Positions 34,376-45,923 of a DNA stretch of 64,000 bases are shown one piece after another (position 1 is the stretch's first letter; the number at the start of each line of letters is the position of its first letter). The stretch spans positions 1,084,783-1,148,782 of the forward strand of contig NW_006768778.1 in NCBI RefSeq assembly GCF_000204055.1, in the 5' to 3' direction. A program made the translations under genes and the position numbers. The DNA is from Melampsora larici-populina 98AG31. Its lineage: Eukaryota > Basidiomycota > Pucciniomycetes > Pucciniales > Melampsoraceae. A model generated the notes under the pieces. It was not told the origin of the DNA. It worked only from the letters and a program-made list of their open reading frames with translations, and ran no database searches.

Positions 34376-35199
34376 ATGATTAGTCCTACACTCAATCAAC
34401 CTAATGCCTTCATTTCGCCTTCCTCAAAGAATAATGACAACTCACGTCCTCCTTTTCAATTCAATCCTACTGACTTTTCTTCCACCTCCGGAACAAAAAC
34501 GCAACCCAATGGGGTAATTCTTCATCCCTCAATTTACAAAAACCTTCCCAGACCATCACTGACATTTGAAAAAGTCGCATATATTTGTAGCACCCTTGCT
34601 TGTGGTCTATCTGTTATCTTACATCCTGTTTGTTATTTCACCTTTGTATTCGTAGAATCGTGACTAATCTGTCCACTTTGCTCAGACAGTTGGGTTTCCT
34701 GGGACGCGGAGTGAGCATTCGTTACCGGTGTAAGGCTGCCTGGTTTTTCAAGAAGGATCAACGTATGAGATATTCAATATTGCATCAAACTTTACAGATA
34801 CTCACTTATATGCTATAACATGTCGTTCTTTTCTTCCAACTCAGGAGGCTTGATTTTACCTAACACTTGCTTTTTGATTTCACTCTTCAATACTTTCTTT
34901 GTCATCACCGAGTTCACTGATACCATTTTTCTGGTGATAAGCTCATTTGGACATGCGGTAAGCAAATTTGCTTACTCCAATGGTTTATCAGCCTGAGCAA
35001 TGTTCATTTACTAATTAAGACATGCTCAATTAGCTCTACAATGAAAGATACCGCATCTCTGGTTTTGTATGGTTCACTTTATGGTTATCTGGATGGTACG
35101 TTCATACTTCTCAAATTCTCTTAAAATCTATACTCATGTTCATATTATTTCAGGATGCTTTTGTGGGGCATTGCTGCATGTTCTATGGTGATTGCTTAC

Positions 35200-35500
35200 G
35201 GGGAGGAAGACTTTTCCACCCGTTTTTTTCCACCCGTTTTGTGGTGTAAAAAAAGGCAGGTGGAAAATTGCATAAGGTGGGGGGTCTTATGGAATTTTCC
35301 ACTTTTTTTCATTTTTTCTCGCAAGTGGAAAACAAAAGGAGGAAAACCTAGGGTGGAAATTTGCATGCTGAGCCCAGCAATATCTAATTTTCCACCTCAT
35401 TTCTTGCCACCTAAAAAGCGCGTGCAAAAGTCCGTGTGTAAAACTACATCCAAGGTACCTGAGATCGACTTTTCCACCCATATATTTGCACTGAGGTAGG
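35200..35500 (+). repeat. MULE left terminal inverted repeat
   Basis: About 300 bp matching the right end in inverse orientation. It contains repeated (T)TTTCCACC(C) words, candidates for transposase binding sites. Confidence 0.85.
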
Positions 35501-35699
35501 GATTTGCACCCTTGCTTTACACCCAAAGCGAATAGCTTGGTGTAAAAATGGGCTTTCGTGGTCAATACTCCATTTGAAAGGACGGGTTGCTTTCAACTCG
35601 TCCTTTTATGCTTTTTCAAAAGCACAAGGTGCTGTTCCTCAAACGAATATAAATACTCCCAGACTTTCGAAGCAGATCAATTCCCATCTGAGCATCGCA

Positions 35700-36020
35700 A
35701 CATACAATCAACGGGCCATTTCACTTGATCATATTCAATCGCCTTTTGTTGGAAGGCAGTGTGCCAAATCAATAAATCAATTGATCCTTTTCAAATCACA
35801 TCATACCAAAAGACCAAATCAATAAACCTCATTTCACTCAATCGATCATACTCAATCGCCTTTTGTTGGAAGGCAGTGTGCCAAATCAATAAATCGATTG
35901 ATCTTTCTCAAATCACATCATACCAAAAGACCAAATCAATAAACCTCATTTCTCGTGATTTTATTCAATTGCCTTTTGTTGGAAGGCAGTGTGCCAAATC
36001 AATAAACCAGTTGATCATCA
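35700..36020 (+). repeat. About 115-bp tandem repeat, 2.7 copies, in the MULE
   Basis: gccttttgttggaaggcagt recurs at 35741, 35858 and 35971 (periods 117 and 113), each followed by gtgccaaatcaataaa and in two cases by cacatcataccaaaagacc. It lies upstream of the transposase ATG and may be a regulatory array. Each unit contains the short palindrome-like gcctttt...ggaaggc. Confidence 0.85.
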
Positions 36021-36411
36021 TCATACCTGGAGAACAACCATACAAAATATAGAGTCTCCACCCTCATTGCTAGATATTTTACGTATCCATTCCAAAGGTA
36101 TAATCCAAAACCACCAAACAGTTTCCATCACTATATTTGATCGATAAATGGACTGAGGCAGATTGATATAGATATTATGGAGGAGATGGATAGTTGAAAC
36201 ATGGCTTGATGGAGAGGGACAGGACGGATTGGGAATAGAAATATGGCAGCGAAAATTTTTAACAATCACCCTGTTACCAATTTTCTTTTCCTTACAATCA
36301 GATATCTTCCGAATCAAATAGCTTTTTCTTGTTTGTCTCACTCTCTCGACTATCCTTTAGAAGACCTCAACTTCAACTTTCAAAAAAGGCTCATCTCGAT
36401 CTCTCTCAAAA

Positions 36412-39400
36412 ATGTCCTCATCCAACAAGTTTACGCAAGATAGTCCAAACACCAAGGCAGGCATTCAAGCATCCCAGGCCTTAATCAACTCAAAAAACCT
36501 TGACGAGATAGTGGATATTCCACTAGATTGCTTTATCGGGGAGGATTCGAAACTTGACTCGCAAGGTTACCCACTGTATCCCAATGGAAACACTGTCTGG
36601 ATCAAGCACCCAGATGTTGAAGCTCCCCTCAATTTCGGAAAAGTTGGTTTTAGTTACACATCAAGAGTCTCATGGTCAAAGAATAAACGTATCAAGTCAA
36701 CCAAGTTCAAGTGCCTCGGAGTACTGATGTGCAGTAATGATTTATGTGATTATTGTGGGCCACCCCCAACTGGAAAGGGGAAGATCCCGGAGCTCATGGC
36801 ACAGTGAATACCCCTTCACTCTATCATACAATTTGGATCCTCATGCTGATAAACTGTTCCAGACACCCTACCTGCCTTGCACCACGCTGCAGCAAAAAGC
36901 TAGCTCACATAGATTGTGAAGGCACACACACCCAAGTTGACGTGGATATGGTCACAGGCTGGTCAAAACTTACTCATTCAGGCATCCATGGACACCCTTG
37001 GCCAGATTCAAAGAAGCCTGATCTGTTGTCAAAAGCAAAACTTGCTCAAGTGATTGTGAATAACCCGGATACAGCTCCTTTTCTACTCCGGGTATGTGTT
37101 TTCTTTGCGATCAAATTTGCAGCGACTATATTGAGATGTGATTGACTTGATGTGTGATTATGGATGCACAGGTTGGTCGATCAAACGCAGGGCAGGCTCC
37201 TATCAAGAGTGTAAACCAAATACATCCATCTCTGGGTCATAAAGACCGTCTGTCTTATCTTCGGCGTGACATATTGGTCAAGGCGGGCCTGATGCCCGCA
37301 AAAGCTAGTGATGGAGGCGGAGACAAGCTACTTCTAGATATGTTTCACTGGAATCAGTAAGCCACCTTGATCAGCTTCTACCTGTTTCTTCCGCTTGTCT
37401 GAGCATTACCTTCTCTGGTGTTTCAATTTTATTAATCCAGCCAGGGGTTGAAGATAATCTCATCATCATTTATGGACAACGAGGAGCACTTCACCTTCCA
37501 GACCCAGTGGATGGCTGAACGGCTGATGGATCGTGACGAAAAGAATGACGTATATCGAGGTGGACTTTTATCGGATGTTACATACAAGTTTTTTGAAAAT
37601 GGTTATCTCCTTACGACATCTATGTACTGTGAAGATTTAATGAGATGGATTCCAGTTCAACTTACTTGGTTGCGAGGTCTCAAAGTCAGCCATTATAAAT
37701 GTCATTTTGTCACTCTTCTGAAACAATTCTTTAAGGCCTCCATGACAAAGCATGAATGCGAGATCCTTTCTTGCCAAGTTGTAGACTTCTCGATGTCCCA
37801 AAAGGAGGGATTTGTACAAGCTTATATGGAGGTTTTTGGTGAAAGTGACCGTGCCCGGGTCATGCGATTGCTGAAAGGTTGTCAGGAGCACTTTTGTCAG
37901 CAGGTCACCCGAGTCAAGCGCAACCATAAAATCATTCCACCACACTTAGAGGTTATTATGAGCTTTTTCACTGAAATTCATAAGGGGGTGATGTTTGCTT
38001 ATTTATGTATTTCTCATTGTGGAAATATCAACAGTCTGACTTCGCCGCACTTGCAATGGGTTTGCTACAAGAAAAGGAAGACGGGGGAAAAACTCACGAA
38101 GAAAAGCTAGAATACATTCGTCGAAAGTTTCCTAAAGTAAAGCGATGGTTAGACTGGTGGCAAATGTCAGATGTTCAAGCAATGGTATTTCCAAGTCGTC
38201 GGCCCCTCACGGAAGACTTGCCCGATGCAGACCATGGATTACCTGACAAGACAAACGCACAAGAGTCAATGCATCGAATATATTACATGTTGTGGTGAAA
38301 TATAATTTTGTCTCTAGAATCAATCTGATTTGTATATAGCTGACTCATAGTTACATCCACCTGTGGGTTCTACCAGTGACGGTAAGACATCCTTGCAAGT
38401 TGGGATGGTTCAGCTCTTTGCATTAGTTCGCTGCCATGAGCATGATCATCAGCAGATTCTCCGTGGTATCCCGGTCGAATACGGATCTCAGAGCAAGACC
38501 TACACCTACATTGCTCAGTCGCTTGGTCAGAAGAAGCCTGCAAAGCGGAAACATGAGAAGACTGACGGAAGAGCTCCAGATACTACTGAGGCTTTGATTG
38601 GCAAGGGTGCAAAGCTTGGGCGGCCTAAAGGAAGTCTCAATGTTGACCGCAATCCGGTGACTACCTACCAGAGTTATTCAGCCTCAGATGTAGCAACTTC
38701 TAGAAATCGATGTTGGATGGCTTCAGTGTTAGAATCAATGTATTGCTTGTTCAGCCCTCATTGGATTCAAGGATCTCGTGGACGGGAAACCAACATCTTT
38801 ACGATTATCACCTATCATTTTGACTCATGTGCAACCTACGAGCTCAATCAGTCCGGTGGGATCAAATCCATACTCACTAAAGCACAGAATAAGATTGCTC
38901 GTGCTCTAGATAAGAAATATCAAGGTTCATTTTGGCCTGGATGTTTTGCCTCTGCTGACTATTTCATCGAAGTCATTCTTGATAAATCAAAAAATAAAGC
39001 TGTAATCCTCAAGACCCTCTTCAATTTCACCAACACTTTACAATATCATTGTGCACATTTCCCAGAGAAGCATCACTCTGAAGATACCCGCACTGAGAAC
39101 ACTATCAAAATCACTCGTAATGCATTTGATGGTGCCGAAATCGATCATCACAACATTTCAGCTCTCCTTGAACAGTGGACAACAACCGGAATCACTATCA
39201 AATGTGGTAGAGTCTGTACTACATGCAAAGAACACCAAAAAGCACATTATGAGGAAGAATCAACATCGACTCCTACCACACCATCATCAGAATCTTCAAC
39301 TGTGGAAGTGGTAAAACAAATACCAAATTCGTCCTTTAATCCTCCAGATTTAATCAAGCACTCGACACTCAAACTCGAATCCAAGCCGCTTCACCTTTAC

Positions 39401-39940
39401 TTTCATCTTGAAGTCACATCAATACTAGACTTGGATGAACGTGCTAGGTTTATGAGCAAGATGGATTGGCCGGCTACTTTGACACTTAATGGACATAGAT
39501 ACTTATTAATGTCTCGTGGCTACTGGAATGCAGCTCACTTCTGGACAAAGGTCGTACGGAATCATGATGGATTACCTGCAGTTTGGCTTTTTGATGATAG
39601 CAAAAATGCAGGCTTTGCACGCCTAATAGATCGTAAAATCTCAAATATTGGCGGGCCGTCTCCAAACACCAGTTGGCTTTTCTACTCGCGCGAATCCACC
39701 ATAGAAGAGGATTCTTCCCTGCGTAAATCAGTCGAGCTTATCAAGCGTAGTAATCCAAACTATCCTGGATTCATTACCTCTCAAGGTGTAGCTGAATTAC
39801 TTGCACCTCATCGACCTCAGATACTTGAATCAACTAAGGAAGATTTATGTGCCTCAGATGGAAACACAGATGAACTTTTCTTGGAAACTCGAACTGGTGT
39901 GCAATCATTTTTTCTATGTGATCCCTTCCACAAGCTCTGA
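36412..39940 (+). CDS. MULE transposase with WRKY-GCM1-like and USP-like domains
   Basis: Exons 36412-36803, 36863-37091, 37172-37356, 37441-37987, 38035-38294 and 38377-39940 keep frame to give 1058 aa. Residues about 105-185 form a Cys/His domain (CSNDLCDYCG, HPTCLAPRCSKK, HSGIHGHPWP) like the WRKY-GCM1 DNA-binding fingers of Mutator-like transposases. A transposase core follows (GGLLSDVTYKFFENGYLL, RWIPVQLTWLRGL, CQVVDFSMSQKEGF, LPDKTNAQESMHRIYYM). Then comes LGRPKGSLNVDRNP and a C-terminal third that looks like a ubiquitin-specific protease: a Cys box SRNRCWMASVLESMYCLF (Cys about 650) and a His box GYWNAAHFWTKVV...VWLFDDSKN (His about 925, Asp about 944). Transposition is the inferred role of the core; deubiquitinating activity is only suggested by the boxes. 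The stop at 39940 is followed by more in-family sequence, so this copy may be slightly shortened. Confidence 0.75.
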
Positions 39941-39950
39941 TCTATAAAAT

Positions 39951-40578
39951 GTGATTACAGTAAACAACCATGCAAATAATGTTAAGGTAGATAAAAAGGT
40001 CAAGGTCAATCAAAAGGTTTCAGTTTTAGAAGCTGAAGTTGATCCTTCAACGGCGGAAATTGATGGGACAGCACCATCCAAGAGGCGTAAGGTCAACAAA
40101 AGGGCAGTTTTGACAGATTCAAAAGATGTTCTTGCAGCAGGTGACACTTCAACGTTGAAACCAAAATCTCCAAAAGGTCAGTAATTACATATTTACCCTC
40201 ACTTAAGGCACAGCTCACATGTTGCATGTTGTTTGTGCAAAAGCAGTAAACAAAAAAACTAAAGGTTGGAAAGGGTGGGCTATTGTTGAGGTTGAGAATA
40301 AAGCTCTTGACAACACTGATGTAGGAGTATTCAATTTCCATGTTACAACTACACATGTAACCAGGCGTGACACACTTAGGAAGAGATGTCACAGAGGACA
40401 CGTATTAGTATCTAGATCACAATGCTTGTACTTTCCTCTTTCTCCTCATCTGACAATCTACATAGAGGAACCAGGATACCACGTCTTCACACTCCGTCCC
40501 CAGATCCCCGTCCTGATCATAACATTCCAAGAGTCAATGGAAGAAGGTAGTGTGCGGAAGTCAAAGCGTAAGAGATGA
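39951..40578 (+). pseudogene. Downstream coding remnant of the MULE protein
   Basis: Two frames, 39951-40177 and about 40212-40578, join over a GTCAGT...CTTAAG intron. The Lys-rich first part (APSKRRKVNKRAV) looks like a nuclear signal. The second has KKTKGWKGWAIVEVENKAL and ends in VRKSKRKR. A Gly-Trp-rich tail like this probably closes the long MULE protein in other copies, so the stop at 39940 may be a mutation; alternatively this is a separate small gene. The nested hAT element begins just after it. Confidence 0.4.
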
Positions 40579-40589
40579 GGAGCAAGACC

Positions 40590-43500
40590 TTTGTCGCTCC
40601 GCTAAATCACCTATTTTCCCGAGCGCAGCGATTTGGCGCTATCAACAAATGTCAAATCGCTCCGCTATAATGTTTGAAGCGCTATGGGTTCTTAAAGCGG
40701 TGTGGCGTTGAAAACCGCTCCGCACCGCTATGGTCGTTTCTCTCAGCGGATAGCGCTCCCAAGCGTGTTGAAGCAGGGGTATTTTTGGGATCAAGTATTG
40801 ACTCCAGTTGTGTTATGTCATTGGGTGCAGAGTGGGGATTTTTGAAGGAACAAGAAAAAAGTGAAAAAAACGAAAACAACTTTTTTGGTGTATATTTTGT
40901 AATTTTTGGAGGTATATAAACGCGCACAAGCTTTTCTTTGAGCTATCCTTTGATTTAAAGAAGAAGACACACAATTTGTTTTGAGTGTTTTTAATTGTTG
41001 GGTTAAGAGTGGAGACACAAAAGGGAAAATATAAAAGATAACAACTTGATTATTTTTTAGCTTTGGTGCTCGAAGCCTCATAAGCTTTAAGGTAGGCTGC
41101 AGCTTCAGCAAATTTACCAGAGAGAGGAATTTTAGACTTCAACCACTCGCGTGCACTGACAAGCCTTGAGATCATCCTCGCCGTTAAGGAAGCCCGCCCA
41201 GGGACCGCGATATCCGCTGCCGAAGAGAAGGTCCTCTCGCAAGGGCAAGAGGTACCTGATAAGCCAAGGTAATTACGAGCAATGGACGCGAGGACTGGGA
41301 AATCATTCTCATGCTCCTATAGTGTGGGTAAAAACAATGTTAGAGTGGCAATACTTGGAGATGAATGAGAGAGTCGAAAGGTAACACACCCTCAACCAAT
41401 CCAACTCGGATTGACCAGTAAGCAACAGATGTGCACCTTCCATATAATCAAATCGTTCCTCCCGGCGTTTATCAGCAGGTGACTGGGTGGTCACTTGTGT
41501 GGTAAACACATCAAATTGCGAACAGATGGGGTGAGGTGAGATAGAAGTGGATGAAGTTTGAGAGGAATCGATATAATCTGAGTTTGGTGTAATAGGGTCT
41601 TCGGGCCATTGAGCTAAAGCTTCATCAAAGACGAGTTGAAAAATCTTCTTGGCTCGAACAGCCTCTTTGGGGTAGTTGAGATCAAAGAATCGGATCCGGA
41701 ACCGAGGATTGAGAATGGTTGATATGACAATGGCATCGGAGGCGACAGCTTCTTCTTGATACCCTTCGAGCTTCTTCCGCATTAACACAAGCATGGCCTC
41801 CAGATCCGGGTCCTTACATGCATCGATAAGATGATCAAGCTCAAGAACCATTCGAGAGTATTCGGCGAGTAGGATACAACCCGTCGGTGTGTCGCTCTCC
41901 ATTCGCTTGGTAGCGTACAAGAACACCTAAACGGAGATTGTTGTCAATAAAAAAAGAAACAAATAAAAGATGGGAATGTCAAAAAAACATACCTGAAGGA
42001 TCTTAACGAGTTCCTTGATCAAATCCCATTCATCAGCACTTATGTGCAGTCCCTGATAATAACGAGCTTTTCGGTCACTGAGGAGGATAGCATCCACAAC
42101 CTACAGTCGGAATTGAGAGATATAAGCAATAAGATTGACAAGTGATATTAATTGGAATAACCGAAATTACTTACATCACGTGCGTCGCTGAGACGTTTGA
42201 GGTAGTCGGCGTCGATATTCCAACGCACACCCCACCCAGATATAGGGTTGCAACCCTTATAGTCCATTTGCTTTGCCTTGGCAATGAACTCTTGTCGTCT
42301 AGCAGAGCTTCTCGTACACAAGCCATTGAACTTTTTGGCCTAAATGACAACATCATTCAGTGATGGTAGACCGAGCAGAGGGGGAAAGTGAAAACAAACG
42401 TAAGGGACTTACTTTACGAACCGCATGAGCAACTTCAGAAATAGGTCCAACCTCTCCATCTTCACTATCTGAATTGATGTAGTTGTTGATGGGTGAAGCA
42501 TTCGATTCTTCGTCCGGATTGGAATTGTCTTGCTCATCTTCTGAAGACTGAAAGTTGATGTTTTCATCACCGTCGTTCAAAGTCATAGTCGGGATAGCCA
42601 AAGTGACTCCGGGTAAAGTGGTAGGCTTTACATGACCAGCTCTCATACCTAACGATTTGAGGCCTGCTTTGACTACCAGGCCGATCTTGTGAGTATAACA
42701 TTTAATTTGATTGACAGATGCATCCCAGTAGACTGGATCCTCCGCGTCCGAAAACATTGTTGATAACTCGTTGGCCATGGTGGCATTGGAACTGGCTGAG
42801 TCGGTTGTCTGGGCTAACATGTAAGAGTAGGAATCATAAATATTAGCTTGGATGGAATGAAATAAACAAAAAAAACAAGATGACTGATCTTTTTGTGAAG
42901 ACCATTTGCGATCAGGAATTGCCCAACAGGCTGAGCAAGGAGGCGTCCAGCATGGTGCCAAGTTACCAAGTTGAGGGTGAGGTGGAGGGTCTGGAACTTC
43001 CAATTTTCATTGATATAGGTCGCCGATACACCGATGAACGCTCTACGGCGACCCTTGGTGGTCCATACGTCGTAAATAAGACAAAACTTACCCTTATTAG
43101 ACTAAATGAAAGGAAGCTTGTAAGATCATCAGTATACAGATCAATATTAACCCAAAATATACAAAGAAGTGACATACTTGAAGCTTTCTGATGACAGTAT
43201 CAGACAGCTCCTTGTAGATAGACTTGGCTGTCTCGGAGGCCCAGGTGATACCTCGGATGCTAGCGGAACGATTTGATAGCTTAAAGGCCGCGCGCAGAGG
43301 AGTATCCATGAAACGAGAGAAAGGAAGGGTGTGACGTAAGATCCAAATAACTAAGACCGTGTTGAGAATTTCAACACTGAAGGTTGACTGAGAGAGAAAT
43401 GAATCAAGTGTGGCTTTGGGGTTGGAGGAAGCCACTCGAACAATATCGTCTTGCTGCTGTGCCCAACTTCGAGGTAAGTCATGCCCTTCCTTGATGGCCA

Positions 43501-45130
43501 GATGACGTTTCGGGCACGCTGGTCGATCCTTTGCCCCATCTCGATGGGAATACAGATTATAATGGGAACGCTTGCCTCTGGTGAAGAAGGCCCGGCAGTA
43601 ACGGCACCTGAACCTACGTGGATCGTCCCCACTCTGCCATAATCAGAGGTCAGTAAGAGTCCTTTTTGAAAGACAAAGAGATAGTAAGAAGGTGAAAGGA
43701 ACTAACCTCTCCTTTCACGTGGATTGGCTCCTCGTAATAATCCAACAATTTGGCAACACGACCAAGACAAGCTCGTCTAGGTCCCGAGGTCTCGATTATT
43801 TCAATGTCAGAGTCGACCTGATTGAGATCCATACCTTTAGGCACGTCATAGTCCTACATTGATGATAGTATTAGTTTTTCTAAAGTCAGTAATGAAGATA
43901 AGAAGAAATTTGAGGAGAAAATTCGAATGGAATGATGCCTACCTCCATTACGGTCCCTGATCGCTTCTCTGATCGCTTCTTCTTCTGCGGTGCTGGACGA
44001 GATGATGACGAATTTGAAACATTCCGAGAGGCAGAACTCTTTCTTTTGCCCTTGCCGAGGCTGACTACCTTTGTGACACGCTTCTTGAAAAGGGATTGAG
44101 CTCGACGAGGAGTGGGTGATGCAGGTGAAGGTGGGACCTGGCCTATTTCAACTTCAGATACACATTCTTCATCGGGTTCGTAACCACCTTCTTCAGATTC
44201 GTCATCGGGGATTCGAAGAGCTTGGCGAGAATCCGGTGATTGGATTACATAGCCAGGTCGAGGCCGTACAGGGCTACGGACTCGAAGCGATCTGGATGAG
44301 GTCGAAGGAGGAACAAGAGAGGGGACAGTTCCAAACATAAGTGTAGATTGAGTAGTGTCTTTTGTATCGGCAGAAGGCATGTTGTGATAGTAGACCAATG
44401 AGTTAGCGAGAAGAGCTATTCCTAATGCAATTGTTTAAGTGTTAGATTGAGCAAGAAAGAATATCTAGACAGATGATGACAGATGGGAGGAAAGAAATAC
44501 AAAGACTTACCATTATGATATCCTTTTATAATCAAATCGGGAGGCTTGAGAAACTCATGAAACAATAGCATTGTTTGATCTGATTCTGGATCAAGTGAAC
44601 GGATTGCTTGGGAATGGATATCGTGAGGCAAAAGATATGAGAAACAAGGTAGTCAGTGGGAAATTGAATTGTTGGGATGATGAGACAGAGATGTGTTGAG
44701 CTTGTGAGATTAGTGGGTGAAGGGATGAATTGCTGGGATTGAGATCCAAGGGTGATTCAGTGATGGGGTCGAGGGTTGTTGAATTGCTGGGATCGAGGGT
44801 TATGGAATGGATGGGTTGGACGGTTTCTGAGTTTGGTTACTAGTACAGAAGGCACCATGTAACCCTTGGGCCCCACCCCGTGGTGGCGCTTGGTGCGCTA
44901 TAAGCGCTAGATGTTTTTGGCGCTCGGTTGCGCTATGGTGCGTCTTAGCACTGCGATGTTTCGCTATAGAGGGCGCCTCCCAAAATCGCTAATTATCTTG
45001 GGGTCCGACCATAGTTATAGCGCGGGTTGAAACCCGCTATCCCAAAAAAAGGCTAGCGCGAGCGGAGCGTGCGCACTGCTACCGCCCCGCCCTCGCTATC
45101 TCGGGCGGAGCGCCGGTACCGTTGTTGGGA
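40590..45130 (-). mobile_element. Nested hAT transposon (approximate limits)
   Basis: The transposase gene is flanked by GC-rich arms full of agcgct/gctccgc words at 40592-40760 and about 44860-45130, in a surround that is otherwise AT-rich. Such subterminal repeats are usual in hAT elements. A short inverted match at the outer ends (cgctccgc) is seen, but exact termini and an 8-bp target duplication were not found, so the limits are approximate. It lies wholly inside the MULE and so inserted after that element formed, or was carried with it. Confidence 0.6.
41050..44380 (-). CDS. BED-finger hAT transposase, about nine exons
   Basis: Exons on the minus strand: 43943-44380 (Ser/Pro-rich start), 43707-43853, 43178-43633 (BED finger RFRCRYCRAFFTRGKRSHYN then SHRDGAKDRPACPKRH), about 42890-43094 (FCLIYDVWTTKGRRRAFIGV), 42413-42812 (TTDSASSNATMANEL), about 42174-42340 (GWGVRWNIDADYLKRL), 41997-42101, 41399-41927 and 41050-41308. 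The last has the hAT dimerisation signature FPVLASIARNYLGLSGTSC, then CERTFSSAAD. hAT transposases cut and paste DNA with 8-bp duplications. The first catalytic Asp lies in YDVWT. Every exon is open and the splice signals are good, so this copy may be intact. Introns are 60-90 bp. Some internal borders are approximate. Confidence 0.75.
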
Positions 45131-45624
45131 GGATGGTATTGTTCTTGTCTCTCCTAAACTTGTTTGCTCATTTATTCAACTGGTGAATCAAATTGTTGCT
45201 TCTTTGTTTTCTCCTTTAATATTTCTATACCTTCTTTTTTTGTGATCATTTCTTTCTCTTCTGGTATCAGTTCTGCTCCATCTAATTTGTTTGAACCTGT
45301 CAAATCATGTTTACCAGAAACCAAAGCAACACAAATTTTGAAGAGTAGAAAAAATTCTTTAAAAGATAGTTATATTTTTTATCTATAAAGGTTTACAATT
45401 GCCGCTTGAAGTGCATTTAACGGTCAATCATCAGGTATGATGATGTAATTAAAGGTATTTGATGAGTGGTTCAAAAAGTTAACTTGTATTTTTTGGCCCG
45501 GTCAATCATTTGGTACAATGATATAATTGAAGGTGTTCAAGTCATAGGATGCATCTCAATAATGAAAGTTCAATATCACATTGAACTTTTCCCTTTGAGC
45601 GTAAAAGGAAGGTGTAATTTTCTA
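45131..45624. other. MULE filler between hAT and right end
   Basis: AT-rich and without a gene. A diverged direct repeat, ggtcaatcat...aatta(a/g)aggt, occurs at about 45421 and 45502. Confidence 0.45.
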
Positions 45625-45923
45625 CATTGGTGGAAACAACTGGATGGAAAATTCTATCTGAGGTGGCTTATATAAAATTTTACACACAAATATTTTTACA
45701 CTCATTTTCTTGTGGAAAGAATTTGGGTGGAAAATTGCATATTGCCGGGCCCAGGATGTAATTTTCCACCCTAGTTTTTCCACCTTTTGTTTTCCACTTG
45801 GGAGAAAAAATTGAAAAAATGCGGAAAATTGCATATGATCCCCCAGGTTATGGAATTTTCCACCCGCCTTTTTTTACACCACAAAACGGGTGGAAAAAAA
45901 CGGGTGGAAAAATATAGGTCCCC
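45625..45923 (-). repeat. MULE right terminal inverted repeat
   Basis: Inverse of 35200-35500 with scattered substitutions. It shares ttttttccacccgttttgtg and onward, and ends in ...GGTCCCC at 45923. Confidence 0.85.

Larger units (their letters stand above)
35200..45923 (+). mobile_element. Mutator-like (MULE) transposon, 10.7 kb
   Basis: The left end is GGGGAGGAAGACTTTTCCAC and the right end is its inverse with a few changes. The ends match over about 300 bp (35200-35500 and 45625-45923), with many copies of TTTTCCACC. A perfect 9-bp direct repeat, ATTGCTTAC, flanks the element at 35191-35199 and 45924-45932, the length typical of Mutator-like elements. The host reading frame continues across once the element and one repeat are removed, which confirms the borders. 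It carries a transposase gene (36412-39940) with a protease-like domain, further C-terminal coding remnants to 40578, a tandem repeat array, and a nested hAT element. Confidence 0.9.

Noticed and set aside
35700..36020. CRISPR-like array
   Set aside because: The 115-bp units are contiguous tandem repeats without spacers, and the genome is eukaryotic.
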